Source: Heterohyrax brucei (Eukaryota > Chordata > Mammalia > Hyracoidea > Procaviidae). From it: a stretch of 64,000 nucleotides of DNA. The position numbers and the translations under genes are program-made. The notes below the pieces were generated by a model. The model saw only the letters and a program-made list of their open reading frames with translations. It did not search any database and was not told the origin of the DNA. The DNA lies in NCBI GenBank assembly GCA_028571685.1, contig CM053164.1, positions 40,040,501-40,104,500 of the forward strand, read 5' to 3'. Position 1 is the first letter of the stretch, and every line of letters starts with the position of its first letter. Below are positions 11,350-22,169 of the stretch, piece after piece.

Positions 11350-11516
11350 AAAAACCCTGCTGGTATAATGGTAAAGTGCTCCTGTGGCTGCTCACCAAAA
11401 GGTTGGCCATGCAAATCTCATAGGTGCTCCTTTAAAGGCTATGGGGCACTTCTCTTCTTACCTGTAGGGCTGCTATAAGTCAGAATCAACTCGACAGCAG
11501 TGGCTTTGGCTTTTGG
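11350..11516 (+). mobile_element. AfroSINE, short form
   Basis: AAAACCCTGCTGGTATAATG, GGCTGCTCACCAAAAGGTTG and AGTCAGAATCAACTCGACAG. Only ~18 bases separate it from the preceding copy, so the two are nearly head-to-tail. Confidence 0.9.
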
Positions 11517-11839
11517 CATGAGGTGACACAGCTGAGACAGGAACACAGGACACCACACCCTCTTCGAAGGATCTGAGCTCTGCAGGAGAAGCTACTTTTT
11601 GCTTCTGGCTCCAAATAGTCAGGACTGTGCCCTCGGGGCACTGTGCCAAGCAAGAGTCATACCTCATTGGCAAGGGCCTCCTCAGCTTGATGACCCCGTA
11701 GATGAAAGCCTTTGTGGACCTCTTGAGGCTCTGCAGCTTTCAGGGGACAAGGGTGCCCTGCAATTAAGTTGCCCCAATGGGACAGCTCCAAGAAAGTAGG
11801 CCTCACCCCAAAACAAATACTATCTCTGTTAAAAAGATG

Positions 11840-13360
11840 AAATGAATCATTAGCTAGTAAAGAAATTCAAGTCAAAACTACAACGAGATACCATCTCATC
11901 CCTACAAGGTTGGCCGTGATTCACAAAACACAAAACGACAAACGCTGGAGAGGCTGTGGAGAAATTGGAACTCCCCTGCACTGTTGGTGGGATTGCAACA
12001 CGGTGCAGCCTCTTTGGAAAGCAATCTGGTGCTTCCTTAAAAAGTTGGATCTAGATATACCATTTGACCCAGTAATTCCACTGCTCAGAATATATCCTAC
12101 AGAATCAAGGCCATTCACACCAACAGATACATGCACACGAATGTTCATTGCAGCACAATTCACAACAGTGAAAAGATGGAATGAATCTAGATGCCCAACA
12201 ACAGAGGAATGGATAGGTAAACTATGGTACATACACTCAGTGGAACACTATGCAATGATAAAGAACAACGATGAATTTACAAAACATCTAACACGTGGTT
12301 TCAATTGGAGGACATTATGCTGAGTGCAAGTAGTCAGTGACAAAAGGACAGATATTGTATCACACCCCTACGATAAGAACTTTAAAACAGACTCATGCAT
12401 AGAAGAAAAGACTCTTTGATGGCTTCAAGGGTGGGGAGGGAGGCAGGGCGAGGGGGGAGAGTTTGGATAGTTGACAGGAACTTGGTTGTGAAACCTGGGA
12501 CAGCACAGATTAGAAAAAAGATCAATATTAACTGGACTTCGACATAACATGATTACTCCTCCCATCTTAGTTCAATACTACAAGGACAGAGTAGCTGAGC
12601 TGCGGGACTGGGGAACATGGTTTCAGGGGAAATCGAGGACAACTGGCACAAGTAGCGTTTTGCTAAGAGAGCTTTCTGCACTCCAAGTTGGTGAGTGTCA
12701 TCTGGGGTCTTAAAAGCTGCCAAGTTGCCATCTGAGGGTACAACAAATGGTCCCAGCTCAGCAGGAATCTCCGGAGAATCACTGAGGACCAAAACGACAC
12801 AGGGTAAACAGAACCCAGAAGACAGAGAGACGCATGTGAGTGTGTGAGTACATCGACCTATGTCAGGAACAACCAGACAGTGTCTAGCCACCACCACTGA
12901 TAGCCATGGTGGAGCTCACCAAGTTCAGTCTCACTGGCAACACAAGAATAAAAAGGGCCACACCCTGAAATCTCCATTAAAAGACCGCAACTGATGGCCC
13001 ACTATCCTCGGAGTTCCCCTGGGAGCATGGCCCCTGGCCCTGATGCTGCCCCTCTCCATAAATCATAATGGAGGTCAACTCTTGGACAGGAATGGATTGG
13101 AATTGGCAACACAGAGGGACCATATCATGTGTGCACCTTATGGTTCTATGCAACTGTAGGGCATCGTCTTGCAGACCTCTTACTGGAGAGGAGGGGAGAG
13201 GAGATTGTTGGGAGAAGAAGACATGTGTGGAGCAGAGAGGAAGAGTGTGCTGTCAGCAGGCAGGGAGAGCAGTGGGAGCTGCATATAGGTGAGCATGCAA
13301 GTTTATATGGGAATGTACATTTTCATTCAATCATAATAAAAAATAAAAATAAACAAAAGA
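11840..13360 (+). mobile_element. 5'-truncated L1, plus strand
   Basis: Starts in ORF2 at AATTCAAGTCAAAACTACAA and GAGATACCATCTCATCC. It runs through the ORF2 end (about 12320) and a ~1 kb 3'UTR that is the reverse complement of 28861-29880, and finishes in an A-rich tail with AATAAAAATAAA (13331-13356). Confidence 0.85.
11910..12320 (+). pseudogene. L1 ORF2 C-terminal remnant
   Basis: The longest open remnant of this L1 encodes the ORF2p C-terminal region: the cysteine-bearing CGEIGTPLHCWWDC, the PFDPVIPLLRIYP block and CPTTEEWIGKLWYIHSVEH. The final residues drift out of frame (NWRTLC in place of the usual QLEDIML). RT and endonuclease are absent, so it is non-functional. Confidence 0.85.
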
Positions 13361-13420
13361 TGAAATGAGCACAAAGTCACATACATCTTCTACAGTAAAA
13401 TAATAATAATAAAGCAAACC

Positions 13421-13515
13421 CATTACTGCTCCTCGAATACTCTGGGGGTCAGTTCTACCGTGGCCCCTAGAATCGCCATGAGTTGGATCCAACTCGATGG
13501 CACTTGGCTTTGGCC
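13421..13515 (+). mobile_element. AfroSINE 3' fragment
   Basis: TGCTCCTCGAATACTCTGGG, GTTCTACCGTGGCCCCTAGA and GAGTTGGATCCAACTCGATG. The tRNA-like head is missing. Confidence 0.65.
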
Positions 13516-13570
13516 ATTACTGCTGAGTCAGTTCTGACTCACAGTAACCCCAGAGGACAGAGAAATCCAT
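13516..13570 (-). mobile_element. AfroSINE fragment, antisense
   Basis: CCATTACTGCTGAGTCAGTT followed by CTGACTCACAGTAACCCCAG and AGGACAGAG reads as an antisense AfroSINE 3' end. It abuts the sense fragment before it, forming a small inverted pair. Confidence 0.55.
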
Positions 13571-14028
13571 TCACCTGCCAGGCTCATTCTGTACCCCCTG
13601 TTGTTACAGCTCTGCTTTCATCAACTAGGAAAAGCCCACAGTGCACAAAATGACACTGAATGGCCCCAACTCGTGGAAGAAATGTTTCCCTGGCCAGGAG
13701 AAACTACTCATCAGGTACTGATCTGTCTTTAACACTGTCCCAAGTATTACAAAGTGTTGTTATTCGTTCTTTCTAACAAAAAGAAAGACAACAGGCTCAA
13801 AACCCACATGGCACCAGTGTTTATTTAGATGAAACTTGAAGACAGTCTTGCATTTTCTTTCTATTTTTAGAGTAACCTATTTATGGCAAGTGAATGGGTT
13901 TTTCAGCTCAGGCTAAGGATTGAATAGATTCATGTGAGTAAAACTAAACAGGCTGGTTTTTAAATATTGGGTAAACAATTATACAGGAGGTACTTAAAAA
14001 AAGGAAAAAAACCAAACAGCCAACAAGC
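13571..14028. other. AT-rich intergenic DNA
   Basis: No gene or clear repeat identified. Composition is AT-rich after 13740. Confidence 0.4.
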
Positions 14029-14214
14029 TGCGGTGGCATCAGCTGGAACTCATGGGTGTCCCCTATGTCTCCAGATAGAACTGTGCCCTATGGAGATTTG
14101 AATGGCTGATGTTTCAGCAGCAGATCGCCGGGAGTTTCTCCCAGACCCGTCTGATGGACTCAAACTGCCAGTCTTTGGTGAGCAGCCAAACACTTAACTG
14201 CCTGTGTGACGCAG
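14029..14214 (-). mobile_element. AfroSINE, diverged, antisense
   Basis: TGGAACTCATGGGTGTCCCC, AGAACTGTGCCCTATGGAG, TCAAACTGCCAGTCTTTGG and ACACTTAACTGCCTG follow antisense order with extra middle sequence. Confidence 0.7.
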
Positions 14215-14276
14215 CGTGTCTATAAAAACCAGGGAAATCCATGGCTGTCTCAGAGCAACTCCGCGGGAAGCACATA

Positions 14277-14440
14277 AACAACCAAACCGGTGGCCATCGA
14301 GTCAGTTCCAACTCATCGTGACCCTAAAGGCTGGGGTAGAACTGACGCACAGGGTTTCCAAGGAGAGGCTGGTGGAGCTGAACTGGCAGCATTTGGTTGC
14401 TCAGCACTGTGTCACCGCACAGTCACGGCAAACATCGGGA
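14277..14440 (-). mobile_element. AfroSINE, antisense
   Basis: AACAACCAAACCGGTGGCCA, CGAGTCAGTTCCAACTCATC, GGTAGAACTGACGCACAGGG and GAACTGGCAGCATTTGG. The tRNA-like end is degraded. Confidence 0.8.
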
Positions 14441-14769
14441 GAGTGGCACCTGAATGACAGAGCCTTGGGAGCTCTGACCTAGTTCACTTGCTTACTCGCT
14501 CGCCCGCTCACTCACCCCGTCACTCATACAAGGATACAGACATTCACCTGTCGCTTCGGTAGTTCTGTCCTAAACGCCTCACCTTCAGCCAGACTCAGGT
14601 AACACAGTCTATGGTGGTGTCTTTGCTCAGGCCAAACCGCCTGAACGATCATCTGTGGACATGTTTTTGTTTTACACAGATGCCCAGGCCCTACCGTGGA
14701 CTAAGTGAAGTCTGCATCTCCAAGTGGTGGCCGCGGAGTTGGCATGTTTTCTAGCTGGGCCAAGAGTGA

Positions 14770-14922
14770 AAACAGCCAAAGGCACTGCTGTCAGCTCGAT
14801 TTGGAGCGATCCTAAGGTCAGGCTAGAACCGCTCCACAGTTTCCAAAGGGCACCCGGAGGATCTGAACTGCCAACCTTCTGGTTATCAGGTGGAGCACTT
14901 AACCACTAGGCCACCAAGGTGA
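14770..14922 (-). mobile_element. AfroSINE, antisense
   Basis: ACAGCCAAAGGCACTGCTGT, TAGAACCGCTCCACAGTTTC, GATCTGAACTGCCAACCTTC and ACTTAACCACTAGGCCACCA. Confidence 0.85.
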
Positions 14923-15325
14923 GTGTGGGTAAGGGCAGGAAGGTCCCTATTGAGCAGACTGGGCTAAGAACCATGTTGCAGGTACTCAGCTGTGCCACCT
15001 TCCACAGTGCCACAGGGAGCTGGGTCCCTGGTGTCAGGAGAGCATTCTGGAATAACAGGAGCCAAGCTTTATGCATTTCCCTAAAACAAGGTACCTGCCA
15101 AGGCATGCCCTGTGTTGATGCGAAACAAAGTCCTTTTTTAACAGCATCTACTCTACTGGAATATGTCCCAGAAAAATTCACTTCTGGGAGAGACCAAAAT
15201 ACTACTGGAAAATGACACCAACTTGCCCACTACCCACGTCTCGCCCTGAATCTATACAGAAGCCCAACAAATTCCAATCCAAGAACCTCCCATGAAAATC
15301 ACGTGGCAGGACACTGGCTTGGGAT
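14923..15325. other. Intergenic DNA, nothing recognised
   Basis: No supported gene, repeat or RNA. Short open frames on both strands overlap each other and show no domain. Confidence 0.4.
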
Positions 15326-15510
15326 CCAAAACCCCAGGTTCCAATCCCAGTTCCACAGCATCCTAGCTATGTGACTTTAGGCAAGTCACTTTGCTTCGCT
15401 GTGCCTCAGCTTCCTCATCTGTCAAATGTGCACAGTAGTAATAATACTTGCCTGGTGCGGGTCCAGGGAGGATGAAAGGAGTTCAAACCACATAAAGTGC
15501 TGAAAAGTGT
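15326..15510 (+). mobile_element. MIR element
   Basis: GGTTCCAATCCCAGTTCCAC, AGCTATGTGACTTTAGGCAA, GTGCCTCAGCTTCCTCATCT and ATGAAAGGAGTTCAAACCAC give the MIR order from the tRNA-derived region to the conserved core. Confidence 0.85.
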
Positions 15511-16014
15511 ACTCAGTTTGTGGTATATGGGCAATGCATTAACGACTACCGTGGTGGTGGCTATTCCATATCCCCTGAAGGTGTTCATGTCCTAATCCCC
15601 AGGAACTGAGTATTACGTCCCATTGCATAGCCAAAGAAACTGAAGGCTACCAGCAGAGTGAAGGTTGCTAATCAGCTGATTTTGAGGTGGGGAAATTTTC
15701 CTGAATTACTCAGCCAGGCTCACTGTAGTCACCAGAACCCAAAACCAAACCAACTGCCATCAAGGCCCTTAAATGGGGAAGAGGGAGGCACAGGAGTCAG
15801 AGAAGGAGATGGGTCCACAGAAACAGGGAGGCAGGCCCTGAAGGAAGGGGTCCACAAGGGAAGGAATATAGGGAGCCTCTGAAAGCTGGAAAAGCACAAG
15901 AAGCAATTTTCCCCTAGAACTTTCAGACAGTATCAGCCCCACCGTCACCTTGGTTAATTTTATACTTCCGTTTCAGAACTGTAGGACGATCAGTTGATGT
16001 TGTTTGCAGTCACT
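15511..16014. other. Intergenic DNA with a 30-base AfroSINE scrap
   Basis: Bases 15738-15768 (AAACCAAACCAACTGCCATC) match the start of an antisense AfroSINE. Bases 15560-15650 look like an old repeat (GTTCATGTCCTAATCCCCAG) that I cannot assign. No gene seen. Confidence 0.4.
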
Positions 16015-16362
16015 AGAATACAACCTGCATCATGCAGATGACACAACCTTCTTAGTGGAAGTGAAGAGGATCGGAAACACTTACCGATGAAGGTCCAAGA
16101 CCACAGCCTTCAGTACAGATCGCACCTCCACATCAAGAACACACAAAGCCTCACAGCTGGACCAGTAAGCAACCCTGGGATAAATGGAGAAAGGACTGAG
16201 GTCGTCGAGGATTTCATGTGACTGGTTTCCACAATCTATGCCCCTGGAAGCAGTAATGAAGAAATCAAAAGATGCACTGCAGTGGGAAAATGTGCTGCAC
16301 GGACCACTTGAAAGTGTTGAAGAGACAGATGTCAACTTGAAGATTAAGATCTGCTTGACCTA

Positions 16363-16532
16363 CCAAAACAAACCAAACCCACTGCCACTGAGTCAATTCT
16401 GACTCATACCAACCCTACAGGACAGAGTAGAACTGCTCCATAGAGTTTCCACGGAGCACCTGGCAGATCTGAACTGCCAACCCTTTTACATGGCAGAGGT
16501 AGCACTTAACCACTACATGACCAGGGTTTCCG
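16363..16532 (-). mobile_element. AfroSINE nested in the RTE LINE, antisense
   Basis: CAAAACAAACCAAACCCACTG, GACAGAGTAGAACTGCTCCA, GATCTGAACTGCCAACCC, CACTTAACCACTACATGACC. Flanks TGCTTGACCTA (left) and TGCCTGACCCG (right) look like a decayed target-site duplication, and RTE sequence resumes on the far side. Confidence 0.9.
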
Positions 16533-16547
16533 TGCCTGACCCGAGCC

Positions 16548-16960
16548 GTGGCATTTTCAATCATATCAATGGAAACCTGGACAACGAACAAGGACAACAG
16601 AAGAACTCATGCCTCTGAATCATGGTTCTGGAGAGGAGTACTGAATGTGCCATGGACCACGAACACAGAGATCTGCTCTGGAAGAGGCACAGCCAGAGTG
16701 CTCCTAGGAAGGAAAGATGGGGAGACTGTGTCTTACACATTTGGGACATGTTGTCAGGAGAGATCAGTCCCCGGAGAAGGACATCACGGTAAAGTAGCAT
16801 GTCAGCGAAGAAGAGGAAGCCCCTCAACAAGACGGATTGACACAGCAGCCGCAGCAGTGGGATTAAGCCTAACCAGGGTTGTGAGGACGGCGCAGGTCCA
16901 CACAGTGCGGCATCCTGTTGTACGCAGGGTCACTGTGAGTTGCAACCAACTTGGTGGCAC
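16548..16960 (+). pseudogene. RTE LINE ORF C-terminal remnant
   Basis: An open remnant of the RTE polyprotein after the RT domain. It shows the ETWTTNKDNRRTHASESW and VLNVPWTTNTEI blocks, then TFGTCCQERSVPGEGHHGK and RRRGSPSTRRID, which follow the order of BovB-type C-termini. The region before the nested SINE has stops and frameshifts, so the protein is dead. Confidence 0.7.
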
Positions 16961-16989
16961 CCGACAACAGCAACAACAGAGTACCTGGG

Positions 16990-17165
16990 TGCTACAGACA
17001 AGCCCTGGGGTATGAACCAAAAGGCTGGTGGTACAGCACCACCCAGAGGACCCTCCAAGAGGTCACAGCCATGAAACCACGGAGCACAGCACTACAGCAA
17101 ACGCAGGGTCACCACGGGTCGGAGTTGACTTGAAGGCAACCAGTTGAGCTTTTTTTTTGGTTTGA
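16990..17165 (+). mobile_element. AfroSINE, diverged
   Basis: GAACCAAAAGGCTGGTGGTAC, GGGTCACCACGGGTCGGAG, TTGACTTGAAGGCAACCAG and a T-rich tail. It sits directly after the RTE 3' end. Confidence 0.75.
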
Positions 17166-18059
17166 ATTCACTGATTGATGGTAACGCTGTTTTGTAGCAG
17201 CCCTCAGAAACTCACAGGCCTCTCCATGCCCTGCAAAAAAGAAACAGGGGCCTTGAGGTACAGAGGACACCCACATGGAGAATGTGTGGGGCCAGGGCGC
17301 TTTGGGTACCCGTGGTTTGGTTTCTTTAGTATGCAGTGCCACTTATGAGTAAAGAATAAAGCCTATGACATCACACACGCGAGTTGGAGAATTTAGACTC
17401 TGTGGCCAGAGATCAATCCAGTGACAATTAAAAGCCGTACCCTGGAGGCTTCCATACCCCCAACCCCAAGCTCTCCCCTTTCTGGACTCTAGCTCCATCC
17501 CCTATCCCTCCTCATCACCACCCTGTGACCCAGAGGGCATGCAGACCACTCACAGACCCAACCACTCAGCATGTCCAGCCCCGGGGAGGATGGTCCTTGC
17601 AAACTACAGACTTCTAGACCCCAGCAGACTTTCCAGATGAACAGAAGGTTAGAGGGTCTCTTCCCCTGACCCACAGGTTCCCTGAAGCCAGATCTGGGAG
17701 CTGTTCGCTATGAGGATGTCGGGGTAAGACTCGCTCACTGTTCTCTCATTAGTGTCACCTAGGGCACCCCTCCCATTTGTCCAGGACCCAGAGGGCCCAG
17801 AGAACAGTACAAAACAGGCCTCAGACTAAACACTGCATAGAAATGGGGGGCTGGATAGAAAGGGGACCGGAGGGCCACCTGGTCCATCCCTCGGCCTCTA
17901 CTGCTCTATCCATTTCCCCATTTTCAGAGAAACACACCCTGCTATCAGAAGGTCAGCCAATAAACACACGCTGATGCGCTAGACTCTGATACTGTGAAAT
18001 ATGATGTATTACATAGTTATTAGTATACTATTACGTTAGTAATAATCTTTAATAACAGC
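17166..18059. other. Intergenic DNA, nothing recognised
   Basis: Moderately GC-rich to about 17950, then AT-rich. I see no exon, RNA gene or named repeat. Short open frames here lack any domain. Confidence 0.4.
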
Positions 18060-18445
18060 CCCCAAGTATAGAGCACCAACAACATTCCCAATGCTGAGAT
18101 AAACACTTGACGGGTGCCAACTCAGTCAATCCTCTTAACAGCAGCCCTATAAAGTGGTTCTGTTATGCCCTGGAGATCCTGGTGGCACTGTGCTTAAGTG
18201 CTAAGGCTGTTGACCAAAAGGTTGGCAGCTGAAATCCTCCAGGTACTCCTTGTAAACTATGGGGCAGTTCTACTCTGACCTGTAGGGTTGCTATGAGTCA
18301 GAATCCATTTCATGGCAGTGGGTTTGGTTTTGAATTGGATGATCATGCCCATTTAACAGATGGTGAAACTGTGGCTGAGGGTAAAACCTGTCCAGTAACA
18401 CAAGCAGCAAGGTTTGAAGCCAAGGACTCCAGAGCCTCACTACTA
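18060..18445 (-). mobile_element. MIR element split by an AfroSINE
   Basis: Antisense MIR: GATAAACACTTGACGGGTGCC and TCAATCCTCTTAACAGCAGC before the SINE, and GCCCATTTAACAGATGGTGAAACTG with a core-to-5' order after it. The AfroSINE at 18172-18334 interrupts it, so the MIR is older. Confidence 0.7.
18172..18334 (+). mobile_element. AfroSINE, short form, nested in MIR
   Basis: GAGATCCTGGTGGCACTGTG, GACCAAAAGGTTGGCAGCTG, GTAGGGTTGCTATGAGTCAG and GGCAGTGGGTTTGGTTTTG. Confidence 0.9.
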
Positions 18446-18694
18446 GGCTGTATCCCCTCGAATTATAATGTGGCCATTTGTTGAGCACTGAATCTTGTTC
18501 CTGTCCAGTGTATTCTGAATCATGGCAAGTTATGTGTTACAGAGTAGCAGAATTGAGCTCCAGAGTGTCTTCTAGGCTGTAATCCTGTAATTCTTACAGG
18601 CGGATTGCCAAAGCCTTTCTTCCGTGACATCTTTGGCTGGGTCCCAACCAACAATGTTTCAACCAGATGTCCTGTACAAACTGTTTACACCACC

Positions 18695-18860
18695 TGTGGA
18701 CTTCACTGAGCACCCACTAGGTGCCTAATTCTCCAACATTCCTTCGAAATAGGCATCACTACCACACCCACTTGACAGATAAAGGAAACAGAGGTAGAAT
18801 AAAGAGACATGACCTGTCCAGAGGAAAAAAGAGATCTCAAGTCTGTCTCTTTCTGGATCA
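18695..18860 (-). mobile_element. MIR element, antisense
   Basis: GAGCACCCACTAGGTGCCTA, then CACTTGACAGATAAAGGAAACAG and GAATAAAGAGACATGACCTG. Diverged. Confidence 0.6.
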
Positions 18861-19302
18861 GCACCTTACTCACTGGGCTGTGACCCCTAACATGCCATTT
18901 GTCCTACTCCCACCTCCCCTCTTTAACTGGCACAGTCTCCAGAAAGCTCTCCCCTCCCAGAGCAAGGAAGGCCTAGGGCTCCACCCTCTGCAAGGCACAG
19001 CCCAGGTACCTAGGCCTGGTGGTGGGCTGCAAAGCCAGGTACCCAAACCCGTTCTTCCATCTGCCCAGATGCTGCGCACACCTGAATGTCATGACCAGCC
19101 TGGTGGGGTCGCTGTTCACCCTTGGCAATGCCCAAGCCTGGCAGGCAGCCAGTAGGTGTTTGAGCTACACCCAGATAACTCTCAGGCTTCCCCTGACAGG
19201 GGACCACGGACTGGACCCCAATAACAGAGGTAGAGAAGGTGTCAGGTGGAAGGAGGAATCAATTAGGAGGCAGAAATCCTGCTGACATCCTGTCCCTGCT
19301 CA
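18861..19302. other. Intergenic DNA, nothing recognised
   Basis: GC-richer than its neighbours. Open frames of 65-140 codons occur in several registers and overlap, which argues against coding. No gene called. Confidence 0.4.
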
Positions 19303-19487
19303 AGGAGCCCTGGTAGGCAGTGGCTGAGCATGTCGCTGCAAACCCAAAGGTTGGCAGTTCAAATCCACCTGCTCCCGAAGAAAAAGACCTGGCACTCCGC
19401 TCTCCTAGTGATTATAGCCTTGAAACCCCCTGTATGGGCAGTTCTAATCTACCCTGTAGGGCCGGCAACAGCAATGGCTTTGGCTCT
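19303..19487 (+). mobile_element. AfroSINE, long form
   Basis: GGAGCCCTGGTAGGCAGTGG, AGGTTGGCAGTTCAAATCCA (B box), the GAAGAAAAAGACCTGGCACT middle segment, then GTAGGGCCGGCAACAGCAAT. Confidence 0.85.
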
Positions 19488-20360
19488 GCTCACCAGCTGT
19501 GTGACCGTGTGCAAAACATGTATCTTCTCCAAGCCTTTTGTTCCCCTAAAGAAAGGCCTAAAAATCCAGACAGCCTTGTGAAGGCAGGGATCCAATGCCT
19601 GCCCTTGGCGGTTCTGCCTCTTCATCTACACACAGGGAACTGCTGTAAGTGGAACAATTCAGGTCTCCAAGGGGGCACATCCAACTCAGCATTCCACCAG
19701 GGCCCAGAGCATGCCAAAATTGCTGGCCAGGTGTGGATATGAGGGATGTCTGATGCCCCAGGGGCCAGGGACAAGTCTTGCTGATGCCTTGCTAATGCCC
19801 ACTGTCTTGGTACTGCCCGCCACTCCCCACCAGGTATAGGACAGCCCTAAGACAAGCCCTGAATGATGAACAAAGGAAAGCCCAGATGGTACAGTGAAAC
19901 CAGTCTCCATTACTGGAAGAGCCAATCAAAGCTCCTGTCCTCTGGAGGGGAGGGAACAGTGTCAATGCCAAGTGCAAATGAAGGCCAGGGAGACAAAAAG
20001 AAAGGAACAGGGAACTGGGACCTCCTGGCTCTGTTTCCTTGGAGAACTCACTTTCCTAAGTTTTCCCATCTGGAAAAAGGATCCATATTACCTCTCTAGT
20101 GGGGTCCTCCTTAGCTTAAAGCATAAAATTGGAATATTCCACTAAGGTTGGGCCACACAGCGGAGAGGTGCAATGGGCAGTGTCAGAGCAATAAATGCTG
20201 GTCAGAACTGAACCCACCACAACGGAAAGCAATGACGTATCCTCGATGGGATTCTGAGCAGAAAAAGGGAAATCAGGTAAAATCTAAAGAGAAACCTAAA
20301 TAAACTACGCAGGTCATGTAATTAATAATGTGTCCGTATTGATTCACTATGCACAATAAA
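19488..20360. other. Intergenic DNA, possible MIR traces
   Basis: GCTGTGTGACCGTGTGCAAA near 19496 hints at a sense MIR. Otherwise no gene or repeat is recognised. Confidence 0.35.
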
Positions 20361-20516
20361 CAGAAACCCTGGTGGCTTAGTGGTTAAGGGCCACATCTGC
20401 TAACCAAAAGTTGAGCAGTTCAGATCCACACCCTGGAAACTCTAGACGGTGGTTCTACCCTGATCTCTAGGCTCACCAGGAGTCAGAATCAACTTGACAG
20501 CAGTGGGTTTCCTTCT
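20361..20516 (+). mobile_element. AfroSINE, short form
   Basis: AGAAACCCTGGTGGCTTAGTG, CATCTGCTAACCAAAAGTTG, AGGAGTCAGAATCAACTTGA and a CTTCTTTTTTTATG tail. Confidence 0.9.
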
Positions 20517-20544
20517 TTTTTTATGTATAATAAATAGGTCATTC

Positions 20545-20665
20545 TAATGTAAGATGTTCATAACTACGGGGTACTGGGTGTGGGAGAGATGGGACTTCTC
20601 CATATCATTGTCTCCATTTTTCTGTAAATCTAAAACCATTCTAGAAAATAAAAGTCTATTAAAAA
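20545..20665 (+). mobile_element. Old L1 3' end
   Basis: TGTAAATCTAAAACCATTCTAG followed by AAAATAAAAGTCTATTAAAAAG is the 3' terminus typical of old mammalian L1M families. Confidence 0.6.
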
Positions 20666-20849
20666 GAAAAGGGACAGATGGGACAACTAGAATGGAAATA
20701 ATGAGAACTTTCCAACACCGTGGGGATTGTTTTCAGCATCACCAAACAAATTGTTGACTGGGAAACAGAACTGCTCTGGAAAGCTGCACTGAAAACTGCC
20801 AAGGACTGAGAAAGGGGTGATGCCCGTCAAGAGATGAGCACATAAACCC

Positions 20850-21265
20850 ATGGGGTCCAGACACTCAGTGGAATATGACTCAGCCATAAAGAGGAATGAA
20901 CTGCTGATGTATGCCCACCACGTGGATGAACTCTGAAAACACAACACTGAGCCAAGCAGGACAGCTGTAAAAGGAATGTATGAGCCACTTATATGAAATA
21001 AACAAAGATATTGAAACCAAAGGTTATTAGCAGTTGCCAGGGATGGAGGGAGAGGGATGGCAGAGTTTTTCTTTGAGGGACACTAAGTTTACGCAGTGGT
21101 GGCAGTATCACCTTCAAAAAAGGCTAGCAAGGACAGTGGCACAACATGGAAAATGTAAGCAGTGTCACTGAAGTGTGCAGGGAGAGATTGCTGGATTGGT
21201 GAGTGCTCTGATACGTCTATTTTCACCACAATAAGAAAAACAAGGGGAGGAGAACTCTCTTACCC
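20850..21265 (+). mobile_element. Old L1 fragment (ORF2 end and 3'UTR)
   Basis: CACTCAGTGGAATATGACTC, AGCCATAAAGAGGAATGAAC and CACGTGGATGAACTCTGAAA match the ORF2 C-terminal region of old L1s. GGGATGGAGGGAGAGGGATG follows. Diverged, no open frame. Confidence 0.65.
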
Positions 21266-21279
21266 TTGAAACATCACCT

Positions 21280-21600
21280 TCCAATCCTCTGTGTCCAGCC
21301 TCAGTCTTAGGCAGCCACTGATCTAATCCATGTCCTTAGATTTGCTTAGTCTTATGCGTTCCTTGAGGATGGAGTTCTACAACGCGTGATCCTTCACGAC
21401 TGGCTTCTGCCACCTAGCACAGTGTCTTTGAGGTTCATCCACACGGTAGCATGTATCAGTACTTCATGCCTTCCCATGGGTGAATAACACACCATCATAT
21501 GGACATGCCAGAGTTTGTTGACTCATTTACCTGTGGGTTCCTGGGTTTTCTTCTGCGGTGATAACAGTGTCCTACAGGTGACTGCGGTGCTGGCTGGACA
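21280..21600 (-). mobile_element. Old L1 fragment, antisense
   Basis: TGAGGTTCATCCACACGGTAG, CATGTATCAGTACTTCATGCC and ACATGCCAGAGTTTGTTGAC read as the antisense ORF2 end of an L1M-type element. Confidence 0.65.
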
Positions 21601-21957
21601 AAGCTGTGCATACACTCAAAACTGCTGAACGGGACACTTTCAAAGGGTAGATGGATGGGGTAGGAGTCATTACATCAGAAAGCTCTTAGAAAAAGAAAAG
21701 TACTGAGATCAAGAGCAAAATGATTGCTTGGAAGATGCAGCAAACAGAGCTGAAGAGGAACCCGAGTGCCTCCTCTGTTCTAAAGACTGTGTTTCCCTTA
21801 CCCATTGGACAGAGACCTGAAACACTGGCACACACTCCCAAATATAACCACCGACAGGGACTGCAACTAGCCAGGCGTGTGGCCTATTGCAGTTTTCAAA
21901 GCATGCTCCTGAGCACGGAGATGGTGACACTGTGACAATGACACTTTCTGTCATGTA
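21601..21957. other. Intergenic DNA, nothing recognised
   Basis: No gene or repeat identified with confidence. GCTGAACGGGACACTTTCAAA near 21625 could be further L1 debris. Confidence 0.35.
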
Positions 21958-22106
21958 TTTTCCTGGGTGGTGCAAATGGTTAACATGCTTTGCTGCTACC
22001 TGAGATGCTGGCAATTCGAGTCGACCCAAAGGTGCCTCAGAAAAAAGGCCTGGCAGTCAACTTCGCGGTTACCACGAGTCACTGCCAACTCGACAGCAAC
22101 TGACTA
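21958..22106 (+). mobile_element. AfroSINE, long-form variant
   Basis: TTTTCCTGGGTGGTGCAAATGG, GGCAATTCGAGTCGACCC (B box), CCTCAGAAAAAAGGCCTGGC and GCCAACTCGACAGCAACTGA. Confidence 0.8.
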
Positions 22107-22169
22107 GCCCACCCTACAACTATTTTGATATTCCTGTCCAAGCCGAAAATGTGAGTCAAATCGTGATAT

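Larger units (their letters stand above)
16015..16980 (+). mobile_element. RTE-type (BovB-like) LINE, 5'-truncated
   Basis: Begins near the RT catalytic block (CATGCAGATGACACAACC reads HADDTT). It continues with RTE-like sequence and, after a nested AfroSINE (16363-16532), resumes with a frame related to AMVF...ESWT...DAFE...PWT (16545-16660). It ends in GGCACCCGACAACAGCAACA, the CAA-rich RTE tail. The last ~60 bases (CGCAGGGTCACTGTGAGTTG) are shared with AfroSINE 3' ends, as expected if this LINE supplies the machinery that moves the SINE. Confidence 0.8.

Noticed and set aside
18721..19285. Cluster of open frames up to 144 codons
   Set aside because: They overlap in several registers, start in MIR sequence and have no recognisable product.
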